Assembly (NCBI GenBank): GCA_943370215.1
Contig: CALRQC020000019.1
Coordinates: 38,654 to 102,653 of the forward strand
Length of the DNA: 64,000 bases
Direction: 5' to 3'
Source: Niveispirillum sp943370215
GTDB taxonomy: Bacteria; Pseudomonadota; Alphaproteobacteria; Azospirillales; Azospirillaceae
Shown: piece by piece, positions 34,870-44,355 of the stretch
How the letters are laid out: each line of letters opens with the position of its first letter
Numbering within the stretch: position 1 is the stretch's first letter
Program-made: the position numbers and the translations under genes
Notes under the pieces: model-generated
The model's database searches: none
What the model was told of the DNA's origin: nothing
Seen by the model: the letters and a program-made list of their open reading frames with translations, nothing else

Positions 34870-35406
34870 ATGGCCAAGACGCAGCCCACCATCGTTGCCT
34901 CTGACACGGACCGCACGCCGCCATCCACCGAATTGCTGCCGGTTCAGACTGGCATTGACCGTGACCAGCGCAAGGCGCTGGCCGAAGGTCTGGCCGGGGT
35001 TCTGGCCGACAGCTACACGCTGTTGGGCAAAACCCACGGCTTCCACTGGAACGTCACGGGCGACCGCTTCCATTCCCTGCACGCGATGTTCCAGACGCAA
35101 TATGAGGATTTGACCAATGCCGTGGACGAGCTGGCCGAGCGCATCCGGGCGCTGGGCCATTTCGCACCCGGCAGCCTGTCGCAGTTCCTGAAACTGACCG
35201 GGATCGAGGATGAACATGGCGTGCCTGACGATCGGGCCATGCTGGAACAGTTGCTGCGTGACAATGAACAGATCACGCGGGCCTGCCGCGCCGTGGTGGA
35301 ACTGGCCGATCAGGCCGGTGACACGGTGACCGAAGACCTGATGAACCAGCGGATGGCCTATCATGAAAAGGCCGCCTGGATGCTGCGGGCTTCCATCGGG
35401 AAATAA
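34870..35406 (+). CDS. dps: DNA-protecting ferritin-like protein Dps
   Basis: A 178-residue Dps-family protein that stores iron and protects DNA during starvation and oxidative stress. The inter-subunit ferroxidase ligands are visible in KTHGFHWNVTG (two His) and the later HAMFQTQYEDLTNAVDELAER (His, Asp, Glu). The N-terminal 25 residues form a Thr/Pro-containing tail. Start ATG with GCGGAG upstream. Monocistronic. Confidence 0.94.
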   Translation: MAKTQPTIVASDTDRTPPSTELLPVQTGIDRDQRKALAEGLAGVLADSYTLLGKTHGFHWNVTGDRFHSLHAMFQTQYEDLTNAVDELAERIRALGHFAPGSLSQFLKLTGIEDEHGVPDDRAMLEQLLRDNEQITRACRAVVELADQAGDTVTEDLMNQRMAYHEKAAWMLRASIGK

Positions 35407-35655
35407 TACCGCCGGTCATTGATGATGACGGTGGTGCGGCGGGCCCCTCCCGCCTTGGCGGCACTTGAGGGGCAGAAAAGTGTGACCATCGGTCAAGTTT
35501 TTCAGCCGTTGATGTAGTGAGCCCCCCACAAGGACAGCAAAGGGCCGCGCCGTCTGGTGCGGCCCTTACGTCACCGACACCACCATGCTTGCAGATTTGT
35601 TCGCGGGATGTTCCAATGGAACGGCTTTTCTCTCTCCGCGAAAGACACAACTGCA

Positions 35656-36078
35656 ATGGAACAGCGCGTCACCCTGATCACCCTGCATGTCGCCGATCTG
35701 GCGCGCGCCCGTGCTTTCTATGAAGGGTTGGGCTGGGGTGTGACCGCAGAGGGAAGCGGGGAGGCATGTTTTTTTCAGATCGGCCCGCTGGGCCTTTGTC
35801 TGCTGGGGCGGGAAGCTTACCTGCGTGAGATGGCCGCGGATGCCGACCATGTGGCGCCCGGCCCGTCCATGCTGGCCCATAATGTCTTTCACAAGGCCGA
35901 TGTCGACACGCTGTTGTCCTTTGCCCTGACCCAGGGCGGCCGGCTGGTGCGCCCGGCGACAGAGCAGTTCTGGGGTGGCTATAGCGGCATGTTCGCCGAC
36001 CCGGACGGCCATTATTGGGAAATCGCCTATAATCCCTATTGGCCGCTGGCCGCCGATGGCAGCGTCACCGTTGCCTGA
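35656..36078 (+). CDS. VOC-family (glyoxalase-like) protein
   Basis: A 140-residue vicinal-oxygen-chelate protein: VTLITLHVADLARARAFYE opens the first beta-alpha-beta module and GMFADPDGHYWEIAYNP closes the second, with a metal-ligand Glu. ATG 35656 is chosen because upstream codons are not family-like. PdeM follows six bases later, so they are co-transcribed. Substrate unknown. Confidence 0.85.
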   Translation: MEQRVTLITLHVADLARARAFYEGLGWGVTAEGSGEACFFQIGPLGLCLLGREAYLREMAADADHVAPGPSMLAHNVFHKADVDTLLSFALTQGGRLVRPATEQFWGGYSGMFADPDGHYWEIAYNPYWPLAADGSVTVA

Positions 36079-36084
36079 TCCGGC

Positions 36085-36801
36085 ATGAGCGACGCACGCA
36101 TTCCCCTGAATGGCACCATTTTGCTGCCGGATATCAGCGGTGCCTTGTTCTGGCCGGAACAGGGCTGGCTGCTGGTGGCGGACCTGCATCTGGAGAAAGG
36201 GTCCGCCTATGCGCGGTTCGGCCAGTTGCTGCCGCCCTATGACACGGCGGTCACGCTGGCCCGGCTGGAACAGGCCTGCCAGCGTTGGCAGCCGCAGCGG
36301 GTGATCTGCCTGGGTGACAGTTTCCATGATGCCGACGCCGCCAGCCGCATCAGCGGCGACGATGGGCGGCGGATCGCGGCGCTGACCAGCCGCCATGACT
36401 GGGTCTGGATCAGTGGCAACCATGACCCCGCCCCGCCCCCCGGCTGGGGCGGGTCCGTGACGGACAGTCTCCACCACGGCCCCCTGCTATTGCGCCACGC
36501 AGCAGAGGGGGCCGATCCGGCTGGGGAGATTTCCGGCCATTACCATCCCAAGGCCGTAACCCAGATACGGGGCCGCCGCCTGTCCGCCCGTTGTTTTGTC
36601 AGCGATGGGCAACGGCTGATCCTGCCGGCCTTCGGTGCCTATACGGGTGGGCTGAATGTGCTGGACCGGGCCATCCGCACCCTGTTCAGGGCTGATATCG
36701 TCACCTGGGTGCTGGGCACGGAGCGGCTGCACCGGCTGCCCCAGGCACGCCTGACGGCCGATGCCGCCACGCGACGGGAATTGCAACGGGCAAGCGGATA
36801 G
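36085..36801 (+). CDS. pdeM: Ligase-associated DNA damage response endonuclease PdeM
   Basis: A 238-residue calcineurin-like metallophosphoesterase. The metal motifs are in order: ADLHLEKGS (near 32), LGDSFHD (near 74), GNHD (near 112) and GHYHPK (near 151). The LEKG after the first motif is typical of PdeM. In many genomes PdeM lies beside the LigD-like ligase and Lhr helicase of the same repair module. Here it is beside a VOC protein, with none of the other module genes in view. Confidence 0.88.
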   Translation: MSDARIPLNGTILLPDISGALFWPEQGWLLVADLHLEKGSAYARFGQLLPPYDTAVTLARLEQACQRWQPQRVICLGDSFHDADAASRISGDDGRRIAALTSRHDWVWISGNHDPAPPPGWGGSVTDSLHHGPLLLRHAAEGADPAGEISGHYHPKAVTQIRGRRLSARCFVSDGQRLILPAFGAYTGGLNVLDRAIRTLFRADIVTWVLGTERLHRLPQARLTADAATRRELQRASG

Positions 36802-37386
36802 GGTGTGGGAGAGCCTGAAATAGTGACGGCCCGGAGCGGGGGGATGCGTCCGGGCCGTCGGGTACCCGGCGGCGGAACGGGGGGGGAAGTCCGGGCCAGG
36901 GGAGGGCCGCTATCCGCCGTCAATGCCGGGCATATTGGTTAGATAGGGTTCGATCCCGCCAAATCAATAATCAGCGTGCATGACTTTAGTATTAATCATC
37001 CTTAGACAATCGGCCATAATTTAAGATTGACGGTCCGGCGGCGACCGCCGCCTGTCGGAGAAGGTGCGGCGACACCCGCCACACACCTGAAAGGCCGGAA
37101 AATCATCATGCTGACCGAAACCATGCCCCTTCATCACTGTCCTTCACGGAAAGGACGGTTAAGAGGCTGGAACAATAGGGTAGTTTATGGCCGATCTCTT
37201 GGCGCGGATTGCCGGAAGATGGAATCATCTTTGGGCATGAATCCACTCACGGGCAGGCTCTGCTAGAATCGGTTGTGCGTCTGACAAAACACAGACGACC
37301 CTGGACCTATACCAAGGATCATGTTCCATCATCACTGGTATCATGAGATCGACACAAGCGGCTGATCCAATGCGGTGCCGGTACCG
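36802..37386. other. Long intergenic region upstream of photolyase
   Basis: Nearly 600 bases without a confident gene. It contains hairpins CGGCGG/CCGCCG near 37035 and GTCTG/CAGAC near 37280, and an AT-rich block at 36955-37030 with promoter-like hexamers. A frame at 37108-37266 lacks coding character. Its 3' end merges into the promoter-like element at 37363. Confidence 0.45.
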
Positions 37387-37392
37387 TATAAG
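37363..37392 (+). promoter_or_regulatory. ChrR-sigmaE (ECF11)-like promoter of the photolyase cluster
   Basis: TGATCC at 37363-37368 is followed after 18 bases by TATAAG (37387-37392), within CGTATAAG. The -35 matches the singlet-oxygen sigmaE promoters of Rhodobacter as I recall them, and the -10 is close to their TAAGA-type element. The predicted start near 37398 leaves a leader of about 33 bases before the photolyase ATG. Confidence 0.6.
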
Positions 37393-37430
37393 CCGTTGAT
37401 GAAAAAGATCACCGGAACCCCTGGCCTTCG

Positions 37431-38915
37431 ATGACGACACACCCGAACGCCCCGATCATTGTCTGGTTCCGCCAGGATTTGCGACTGGCCGACAACCCGG
37501 CGCTACACCATGCCGCCCAGACCGGGCGGCCGGTGCTGCCGGTCTATGTGCTGGATGATGTGACGCCCGGCCCCTGGCGGGCCGGCGGGGCAAGCCGCTG
37601 GTGGCTGCATCACAGCCTGACCGCCCTGGCCGCCGATCTGGCGGCACGCGGCAGCCGCCTGGTTCTGCTGCGCGGGCCGGGTGGTGCGGTGATCCGCGAT
37701 CTGGCCCGGCAGACGGGTGCCGCAGAGGTGGTGTGGAACCGCTGCTATGAGCCGTTCGCGGTGGAACGCGATAGCCGGCTGAAGGCGGCCCTGTCCGATG
37801 ATGGCATCACCGCGCGCAGCTTCAACGGTTCCCTGCTGAAGGAACCGTGGGAGGTGATGACGGGGGCCGGCACGGCTTTCAAGGTCTTCACCCCCTATTG
37901 GCGGGCCTGTCTGGCGGCCATGAACCCGGACCCTGCCCTGCCCGCCCCGGCGCGACTGCCCCCGCCCCTCACCTGGCCGGCCGGCGATGCATTGGCCGAT
38001 TGGGCGCTGCTGCCGACCAAGCCTGACTGGGCCGGCGGGATGCGCGCCTTCTGGCGGGCGGACGGCATCGGGGAGGCGGCGGCCATGGCCCGGCTGGAAC
38101 ATTTCCTGTCCGGGCCGGCGGCGCAGTACAAGCAGGATCGGGACATGCCGGGGCTGGACGGCACATCGCGCCTGTCCCCACACCTGCATTTCGGCGAAAT
38201 CTCCCCCCGGCAGATCTGGCACCAGGCCAAGGCGCGGGCGGCCGCCCTTCCCGATGCCGCAACGATCCAGATTGACGGGTTCCTGCGGGAAATCGGCTGG
38301 CGGGAATTCTGCTATTCCCTGCTGTACAATTTCCCCACCCTGCCGGAACGGCCGCTGAATCCGGCCTTTGATGCTTTCCCCTGGGCCGACGATCCCGCCC
38401 TGCTGGCCGCGTGGCAGCAGGGCCGCACCGGTTATCCCATTGTCGATGCCGGGCTGCGCCAGCTCTGGGCCACGGGCTGGATGCATAACCGCGTGCGGAT
38501 GATCGTCGGCTCCCTGCTGGTCAAACATCTGCTGCTGCCCTGGCAGGCGGGGCAGGATTGGTTCTGGGATACGCTGGTGGATGCCGATCTGGCCAATAAT
38601 GCCGCCGGCTGGCAATGGATCGGGGGTTGCGGGGCCGATGCCGCACCCTATTTCCGCGTCTTCAACCCGGTCCTTCAGGGCCAGAAATTCGATGCTGAGG
38701 GGCATTATGTCCGGCACTGGGTACCAGAACTGAAACAATTGCCGGCCAAATATATCCACGCGCCCTGGGAGGTACCAGCCATAGTGCTGCGGGACGCCGG
38801 GATCGTGTTGGGGCATCATTACCCCCGGCCGGTCATCGACCATGCGATGGGACGCCAGCGCGCCCTTGACGCCTTTCAGGCGATCAAGGGCGGTGCAGGG
38901 CCGACAGCGGATTAA
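37431..38915 (+). CDS. phr: Deoxyribodipyrimidine photolyase
   Basis: A 494-residue light-driven DNA repair flavoprotein that splits UV-induced pyrimidine dimers. The N-terminal antenna domain begins IIVWFRQDLRLADNPAL. The C-terminal FAD-binding domain shows EIGWREFCYSLL, TGYPIVDAGLRQL, GWMHNRVRM and DADLANNAAGWQW. The COG2907 gene begins 15 bases after its stop, so it heads an operon. In Rhodobacter phrA is a core target of ChrR-sigmaE together with cfaA, which matches this gene order. Confidence 0.95.
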   Translation: MTTHPNAPIIVWFRQDLRLADNPALHHAAQTGRPVLPVYVLDDVTPGPWRAGGASRWWLHHSLTALAADLAARGSRLVLLRGPGGAVIRDLARQTGAAEVVWNRCYEPFAVERDSRLKAALSDDGITARSFNGSLLKEPWEVMTGAGTAFKVFTPYWRACLAAMNPDPALPAPARLPPPLTWPAGDALADWALLPTKPDWAGGMRAFWRADGIGEAAAMARLEHFLSGPAAQYKQDRDMPGLDGTSRLSPHLHFGEISPRQIWHQAKARAAALPDAATIQIDGFLREIGWREFCYSLLYNFPTLPERPLNPAFDAFPWADDPALLAAWQQGRTGYPIVDAGLRQLWATGWMHNRVRMIVGSLLVKHLLLPWQAGQDWFWDTLVDADLANNAAGWQWIGGCGADAAPYFRVFNPVLQGQKFDAEGHYVRHWVPELKQLPAKYIHAPWEVPAIVLRDAGIVLGHHYPRPVIDHAMGRQRALDAFQAIKGGAGPTAD

Positions 38916-38930
38916 GGAAGGGTTCAGCTT

Positions 38931-40268
38931 ATGAAGATCGCTGTCATTGGTGCCGGGATTTCCGGCCTCAGCGCGGCCTGGCTGCTGCGGCGCCACGGCT
39001 ACGACGTCACCGTCTATGAACAGAATGACTATCTGGGCGGCCATTCCAATACGGTGGACGCCCCCGGCGCCCATGGCCGCACCGTGCCGGTGGATACCGG
39101 CTTCATCGTCTTTAACGAAGCGACATATCCCAACCTTCTGGCCCTGTTCGACCATCTGGGCGTGCCATCAACGCCCTGCACCATGAGCTTTGCCGTCAGC
39201 CTGGATCGGGGCCGGCTGGAATATTCCGGCAGCAATCTGGCCGGCATGTTCGCGCAGAAGCGCAACCTGCTGTCGCCCACATATCACCTGATGCTGCGCG
39301 ACATCATGCGCTTCTACAAGGAAGCGCCCAAGCTGCTGCGCGACCCGCGCGCCATCGATCTGACGCTGGGTGAATATCTGGATGCCGGCCGCTATGGCCA
39401 TCGCTTCATCTATGACCATCTGCTGCCGATGGGGGCCGCCATCTGGTCTTCCACCATCTCCGAGATGCTGTCCTTCCCGGCACAGAGCTTTGTGCGGTTT
39501 TTCCAGAATCACGGGCTGCTGAAGGTGAAGAACCGGCCGCAATGGTTCACCGTGACGGGGGGCAGTCGCACCTATGTGCGGGTGCTGGCCGATACGCTGG
39601 GCGACCGCTGCCTGATCAATTGCGCCATCACCAGCCTGCACCGCACCCCCAGCGGGGTGGAAATCCAGGATGCCACCGGCCGGACCAGCCATTATGACCA
39701 TGTGGTGATCGGCGCCCATGCCGATCAAGCGCTCGCCATGCTGACCGATGCCACGCCGGACGAACAGCAGGTGCTGGGGGCCTTCCGCTATCAGTTGAAC
39801 CGTGCCTGCCTGCATAGCGACCCGGCCCTGATGCCGGTGCGGCCCAAGGCCTGGTCGGCCTGGAACTATCTGGCCAATGGCACGCGCGAACGCCGGGCCA
39901 AGGTCTCCGTCACCTATTGGATGAATGAGCTGCAGGGGATTGAGGCATCCACCCCGCTATTTGTCACCCTGAACCCGATCCGGGAGCCAAGGCCGGAATA
40001 TCGCATCAAGGAATTCATCTACGATCACCCGATGTTCGATGCGGCCGCCCTGCAGGCACAAAGCCGCATCGCCGATATTCAGGGCGTGCGCCGTACCTGG
40101 TTCTGTGGCGCCTATATGGGCTATGGCTTCCACGAGGATGGCCTGTCGGCCGGGTTGGCGGTGGCCGAAGCCCTGGGCGCCCGGCGGCCCTGGACCGTCA
40201 CCGACGCCTCGCCCGCCGGGCGCAATGCCCGCCCGCGCGGCGGCAAGGCCCAGGTGGCGGCGGCGTGA
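38931..40268 (+). CDS. COG2907 FAD-dependent oxidoreductase (UfaD-like candidate)
   Basis: A 445-residue amine-oxidase-type flavoprotein. The N-terminal dinucleotide motif AVIGAGISGLSAAWLL is clear, followed by YEQNDYLGGHSNTV, and the C-terminal FAD contact is GAYMGYGFHEDGLSAG. The COG2907 / DUF1365 / cyclopropane-synthase trio is a widespread module. In Rhodobacter members make methylated and furan fatty acids (UfaD desaturase, UfaM methylase; from memory). The GTGA overlap with the next gene shows translational coupling. Confidence 0.88.
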   Translation: MKIAVIGAGISGLSAAWLLRRHGYDVTVYEQNDYLGGHSNTVDAPGAHGRTVPVDTGFIVFNEATYPNLLALFDHLGVPSTPCTMSFAVSLDRGRLEYSGSNLAGMFAQKRNLLSPTYHLMLRDIMRFYKEAPKLLRDPRAIDLTLGEYLDAGRYGHRFIYDHLLPMGAAIWSSTISEMLSFPAQSFVRFFQNHGLLKVKNRPQWFTVTGGSRTYVRVLADTLGDRCLINCAITSLHRTPSGVEIQDATGRTSHYDHVVIGAHADQALAMLTDATPDEQQVLGAFRYQLNRACLHSDPALMPVRPKAWSAWNYLANGTRERRAKVSVTYWMNELQGIEASTPLFVTLNPIREPRPEYRIKEFIYDHPMFDAAALQAQSRIADIQGVRRTWFCGAYMGYGFHEDGLSAGLAVAEALGARRPWTVTDASPAGRNARPRGGKAQVAAA

Positions 40269-41071
40269 CCGGCATGGCGGCGGCGGCGGAACCGGACCAC
40301 GCACTTTATCTCTGCCGGGTGTTCCACGCCAGGCACCGGCCGTTCCGCCATGCCTTCAGCTATCGCCTCTACACGTTGCTGCTGGATATTGACCGGCTGG
40401 ACCATCTGCCCTGGCCGCTGGTCCATGAACGGCCGGGCCTGCTGTCCATCCGGGCGCGCGACCATGGGCGGCGTGACGGTTCCCCCTTGCGCCCTTGGGT
40501 AGAGGAGATGCTGGCGGAAAAGGGCGTGGTGCTGGAGGGGGGGCGTATCCTGATGCTGGCCATGCCCCGGGTGCTGGGCTACGCCTTCAACCCGCTGACT
40601 GTCTATTACTGCCATGGGCCGGATGGGGGCTTGCGGGCCCTGTTGTACGAGGTGAAGAACACTTTCGGCGACCAGCATTGCTATACCGTGCCCACGCCCG
40701 GCGGCTGGGATGCACGCCAGGGGGCCAGACACGCCCAGGGCAAGGAATTCCACGTCTCCCCCTTTTTCGATATTGCGGGGGATTATCACTTCCGCACCGG
40801 CCGGCCGGGTGACAAGCTGGCTTTGGATATCAGGCTGGTGGATGGGGAGGGTGAATTGCTGGTGGCGACCCAGACCGGCCGGCGCCTGCCCCTGACCAGC
40901 GCCAGCCTGTGGCGGGCGCTGGCCCTTCACCCGCTGGTGACATTGAAGGCCATCACCGCCATCCATTGGCAGGCCTGGCACCTGTGGCGCAAGGGGGCCA
41001 AATTCCATCGTCGCCCCGATCCGCCCGTGCGGCGTGAAGCCAAGCCAACGGATGTTGGCGCCAGTGCCTGA
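40265..41071 (+). CDS. DUF1365 family protein
   Basis: A 268-residue member of DUF1365, opening LYLCRVFHARHRPFRHAFSYR and containing PRVLGYAFNPLTVYYCH and HVSPFFDIAGDYHF, all family-typical. The biochemical role is unknown; it always accompanies the flavoprotein and cyclopropane-synthase-like genes, so membrane lipid modification is likely. The GTG start overlaps the preceding stop. Confidence 0.88.
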   Translation: MTGMAAAAEPDHALYLCRVFHARHRPFRHAFSYRLYTLLLDIDRLDHLPWPLVHERPGLLSIRARDHGRRDGSPLRPWVEEMLAEKGVVLEGGRILMLAMPRVLGYAFNPLTVYYCHGPDGGLRALLYEVKNTFGDQHCYTVPTPGGWDARQGARHAQGKEFHVSPFFDIAGDYHFRTGRPGDKLALDIRLVDGEGELLVATQTGRRLPLTSASLWRALALHPLVTLKAITAIHWQAWHLWRKGAKFHRRPDPPVRREAKPTDVGASA

Positions 41072-41179
41072 GGCTGGCGATCGGTTCCGATCACCAGGAC
41101 GTGGAACAAGCCTGAAAACACGGCTTGCCGAACGACAAAACTGAACAACTTCAATAACCGCCAAGCCTATGGTGGAGCC

Positions 41180-42415
41180 ATGACCGAACAGACCGAATCC
41201 CGTTATCTCGGCCTTGCCGATGCCGCAGATTACCGCCCGTCCCGGCTGATGGGGGTGCTGCTGGCCATGGCCCCCAACATCCGCGTCGGTGCCCTGACCA
41301 TCGTGCTGCCCAACGGGACCAGCCACCGGTTCGATGGCACGGAGCCGGGGCCGCATGGCGTGCTGTATGTGCGCAACGACCGGATGGCCGCCCGCATGTT
41401 GAGCGGCGGCAAGCTGGGCTTCTGCGAAAGCTATCTGGAGGGGGACTGGTCCAGCCCGGACACGCTGGCGCTGTTCGAAATGGCCTTGCGGAACGAAGCG
41501 GAGCTGGACCGCGCCATGAACGGGCGCACCTGGGTGAAGCTGCTGCAATTCCTGATGCACGCCGCCCGGCCCAACAGCAAGCGCGGCAGCCGGCGCAACA
41601 TCGCCTATCATTATGATCTGGGGAATAATTTTTACGAAGGCTGGCTGGACCCCAGCATGACCTATTCCGCCGCACTCTATGCCGACCTGGAAAAGCCGGA
41701 GTCGCTGACGGCGGCGCAGACCCGCAAATATGCCGCCATCGCCCAGCGCATGGATCTGGCCCCTGGCCAGCATGTGCTGGAGGTGGGTTGCGGCTGGGGT
41801 GGCTTTGCCGAATATGCGGCCAAGCATGTCGGCGCCCGCGTCACCGGCATCACCATCAGCCAGGCGCAATATGATTATGCCTGCGCCCGCATCCAGCGCG
41901 AAGGGCTGGGGGAGAAGGTGGACATCCGCCTGCAGGATTACCGCGACACCAAGGGCCAGTTCGACCGTATCGCCAGCATCGAAATGTTCGAGGCGGTGGG
42001 CGAACGGTATTGGCCCACCTTCTTCTCCTCCCTGCATGACCGGCTGAAGCCGGGCGGGCGCGGTGCTTTACAGATCATCACCATCGGGGAAGAGCATTTT
42101 GAGGGCTATCGCCGGGGTGCCGATTACATCCAGCGCTATATTTTCCCCGGCGGCATGTTGCCCAGCCCCACCCGCCTGCGGGCGGAAATCGAAGGGGCGG
42201 GGCTGGTCTGGCGCGGGGGGGAGGGCTATGGCCTGCACTATGCCCGCACCCTGCTGGAATGGCAGGAGCGTTTCCAGGCCGCCTGGCCCGATCTGGCCCG
42301 CCAGGGCTTTGACGAGCGGTTCAAGCGCATGTGGGAACAATATCTCTGGTACTGCGCCGCTGGCTTCCGCGTCGGCACCATTGATGTGATGCATGTCGGC
42401 ATTGGCCGGGATTGA
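41180..42415 (+). CDS. Cyclopropane-fatty-acyl-phospholipid synthase family methyltransferase
   Basis: A 411-residue SAM-dependent enzyme that methylates or cyclopropanates unsaturated acyl chains of membrane phospholipids. Motif I LEVGCGWGGF is near 200 and the CFA-type SIEMFEAVGERYW follows. ATG 41180 has GGTGGAG upstream. It is last in the photolyase cluster after a 108-base gap. Whether it is a true Cfa or a UfaM-type methylase cannot be decided by eye. Confidence 0.92.
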   Translation: MTEQTESRYLGLADAADYRPSRLMGVLLAMAPNIRVGALTIVLPNGTSHRFDGTEPGPHGVLYVRNDRMAARMLSGGKLGFCESYLEGDWSSPDTLALFEMALRNEAELDRAMNGRTWVKLLQFLMHAARPNSKRGSRRNIAYHYDLGNNFYEGWLDPSMTYSAALYADLEKPESLTAAQTRKYAAIAQRMDLAPGQHVLEVGCGWGGFAEYAAKHVGARVTGITISQAQYDYACARIQREGLGEKVDIRLQDYRDTKGQFDRIASIEMFEAVGERYWPTFFSSLHDRLKPGGRGALQIITIGEEHFEGYRRGADYIQRYIFPGGMLPSPTRLRAEIEGAGLVWRGGEGYGLHYARTLLEWQERFQAAWPDLARQGFDERFKRMWEQYLWYCAAGFRVGTIDVMHVGIGRD

Positions 42416-42446
42416 TGCGGGGGCGAACCATCGCCCCCCCTCCTGC

Positions 42447-42479
42447 CCCCCGGACCGGCATCGCCGATCCGGGGGTTTT
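42447..42479 (+). terminator. Terminator of the photolyase-lipid cluster
   Basis: CCCCCGGA-CCGGC-ATC-GCCG-TCCGGGGG forms a long GC stem followed by TTTT. It lies just before the convergent stop of the M3 peptidase gene. Confidence 0.85.
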
Positions 42480-42483
42480 CACA

Positions 42484-44283
42484 TCAAAGCCGTTCCAGCT
42501 CGTCGATGAAGCTTTCCAGCAGGCCCAGGCCCTTGTTCCAGAAAGACGGGTCTTTCAGGTCCAGCCCGAACGGGGCCAGCAGGTCACCATGGTGCAGGGT
42601 GCCGGCGGCGGAGAGCATTTTGATGTATTTCTCCGCAAAATCCGCCCCCTGCCCCTGGGCGGCGGCCTCCTGGTAGGCCGCATAAAGGCTGTTCACCAGG
42701 CAATCGCCAAAGGCATAGGCGTAGACATAGAAGGGCGAATGCACGAAATGCCCGATATAGGTCCAGTAAGGACGGTAGCTGTCATCCCAGCGGAAGGCCG
42801 GACCTAAGCTTTCCGTCTGCACCTCCATCCAGATATCGGCGATACGCTCGGCGGGCAGTTCGCCTTCCCGGCGTTCGGTGTGCAGCTTGCGCTCGAACTG
42901 ATAGAAGGCGATCTGGCGGACCACCGTGTTGATCATATCCTCCACCTTGCCGGCCAGCAGGCGCTTGCGGGCAGCGGGGTCGCTGGTGCTGTCCAGCAGG
43001 GAGCGGAAGGTCAGCATCTCCCCGAAGACCGAGGCGGTTTCGGCCAGGGTCAGCGGCGTGGAGGCCTGCAAATGCCCCTGGGCGCGGCACAGATACTGAT
43101 GCACGCCATGGCCCAGTTCATGCGCCAGCGTCATCACATCGCGCGTGCGGCCCATATAGTTCAGCAGCAGGTAAGGATGGGCGGACGGCACCACCGGATG
43201 GGCGAAGGCACCGGGATTCTTGCCGGGGCGCGGCGGCACGTCGATCCAGGGATTATCAAAGAATTTCTGCCCGATGGCCGCCATTTCGGGGGAGAAGCGG
43301 GTATAGGCCTTGGCAACGATCTCCTTCGCCGCTTCCCAACTGATCTTGGCATCATCATCGCCGGGCAACGGCGCGTTGCGATCCCAGTAATCCAGCTTGT
43401 CCTGGCCGAACCATTTGGCCTTCAGCGCATAATAACGGTGGGAGAGGCGAGGATATGCCTCGCGCACCGACGACAGCAGCGCATCCACCACCGCATCTTC
43501 GACATGGTTGCCCATGTTGCGCGCCGACCAGGGCTGGGCGTAGGAGCGCCAGCGATCCTCGATCTCCTTATCCTTGATCAGCGTGTTGGTGATATGGGCG
43601 AAGATGCGCTGGTTCTTCCCCAGCACCTCGCCCAGCGCCTGCGCCGCCTCCCGCCGCAGGGCCGGATCGGTGGAGGAGAGCAGGTTGAGCGCTTCGGCCG
43701 AGGTCAGTTCCTTGTCCCGCACGGGAAAGCGCAGATCGGCCAGATGTTCATCGAACAGCCGCGTCCAGGAGGCCCGGCCGACCACATGCTTTTCATGCAG
43801 CAGCTTTTCCACCTCGTCCGACAATTGGTGCGGGCGGAAAACGCGGGTATCGCGCAGGAAGGGACCATAGGCGGCCAGTGCCTGGTCGCGCAGCTTGGCC
43901 TGGATCTCATGATCCTCCAGCCGGTTGATCTCCAGCGTGAAGAACAGCAGATGCACGGAAATGGCCGTCACCCGCTCGCTCATGCCCTGGTAGAAGCGGC
44001 CGATGGTGGGGTCGGCCATGTTGCCGGCATAGAGCAGGCCGGCATAGGACATGATCTTGGACAGCACCTCGTCCAGCCGCTCATAAGCGGCAATGGCCTT
44101 GGCCAGATCGGCGCCGGAGAGCTTGGCCAGCTTGCCTTCATACTGTTTGGCAAAGGCAATACCGTCCTTCTCCGCCTGATCCAGATCGGCCTTCAGCGCC
44201 GGGCTGTCGGGCCCGGCATAAAGATCGGACAAGTCCCAGGCCGGCATCGGGCCCAGATCGGCGGCATTCAGGCTGTCGGGCAT
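42484..44283 (-). CDS. M3-family oligoendopeptidase (PepF-like)
   Basis: A 599-residue zinc metallopeptidase that degrades short peptides in the cytoplasm. The active-site LAHELGHGVHQYL (HExxH) is near 386. The N-terminal half is the helical PepF domain. ATG 44283 is chosen because GGAGGGGG lies five bases upstream; the frame extends 14 codons further without a good site. No signal peptide. Confidence 0.93.
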   Translation of the reverse strand: MPDSLNAADLGPMPAWDLSDLYAGPDSPALKADLDQAEKDGIAFAKQYEGKLAKLSGADLAKAIAAYERLDEVLSKIMSYAGLLYAGNMADPTIGRFYQGMSERVTAISVHLLFFTLEINRLEDHEIQAKLRDQALAAYGPFLRDTRVFRPHQLSDEVEKLLHEKHVVGRASWTRLFDEHLADLRFPVRDKELTSAEALNLLSSTDPALRREAAQALGEVLGKNQRIFAHITNTLIKDKEIEDRWRSYAQPWSARNMGNHVEDAVVDALLSSVREAYPRLSHRYYALKAKWFGQDKLDYWDRNAPLPGDDDAKISWEAAKEIVAKAYTRFSPEMAAIGQKFFDNPWIDVPPRPGKNPGAFAHPVVPSAHPYLLLNYMGRTRDVMTLAHELGHGVHQYLCRAQGHLQASTPLTLAETASVFGEMLTFRSLLDSTSDPAARKRLLAGKVEDMINTVVRQIAFYQFERKLHTERREGELPAERIADIWMEVQTESLGPAFRWDDSYRPYWTYIGHFVHSPFYVYAYAFGDCLVNSLYAAYQEAAAQGQGADFAEKYIKMLSAAGTLHHGDLLAPFGLDLKDPSFWNKGLGLLESFIDELERL

Positions 44284-44355
44284 CGCCCCCTCCGGTTGTG
44301 CAATGGTTGCCCCCCGATATGGCACGCCACAGCCCCGGTTTCAAAGGGGGGATGG

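Noticed and set aside
35541..35569. Terminator of dps (AAGGGCCGC/GCGGCCCTT)
   Set aside because: A good 9-bp stem, but no T-run on either side and 135 bases from the dps stop; left unassigned.
37108..37266. Possible small protein upstream of photolyase
   Set aside because: No convincing ribosome-binding site, odd composition and no family; treated as intergenic.
37503..39155. 550-codon minus-strand open frame
   Set aside because: Antisense to photolyase; composition typical of a shadow frame.
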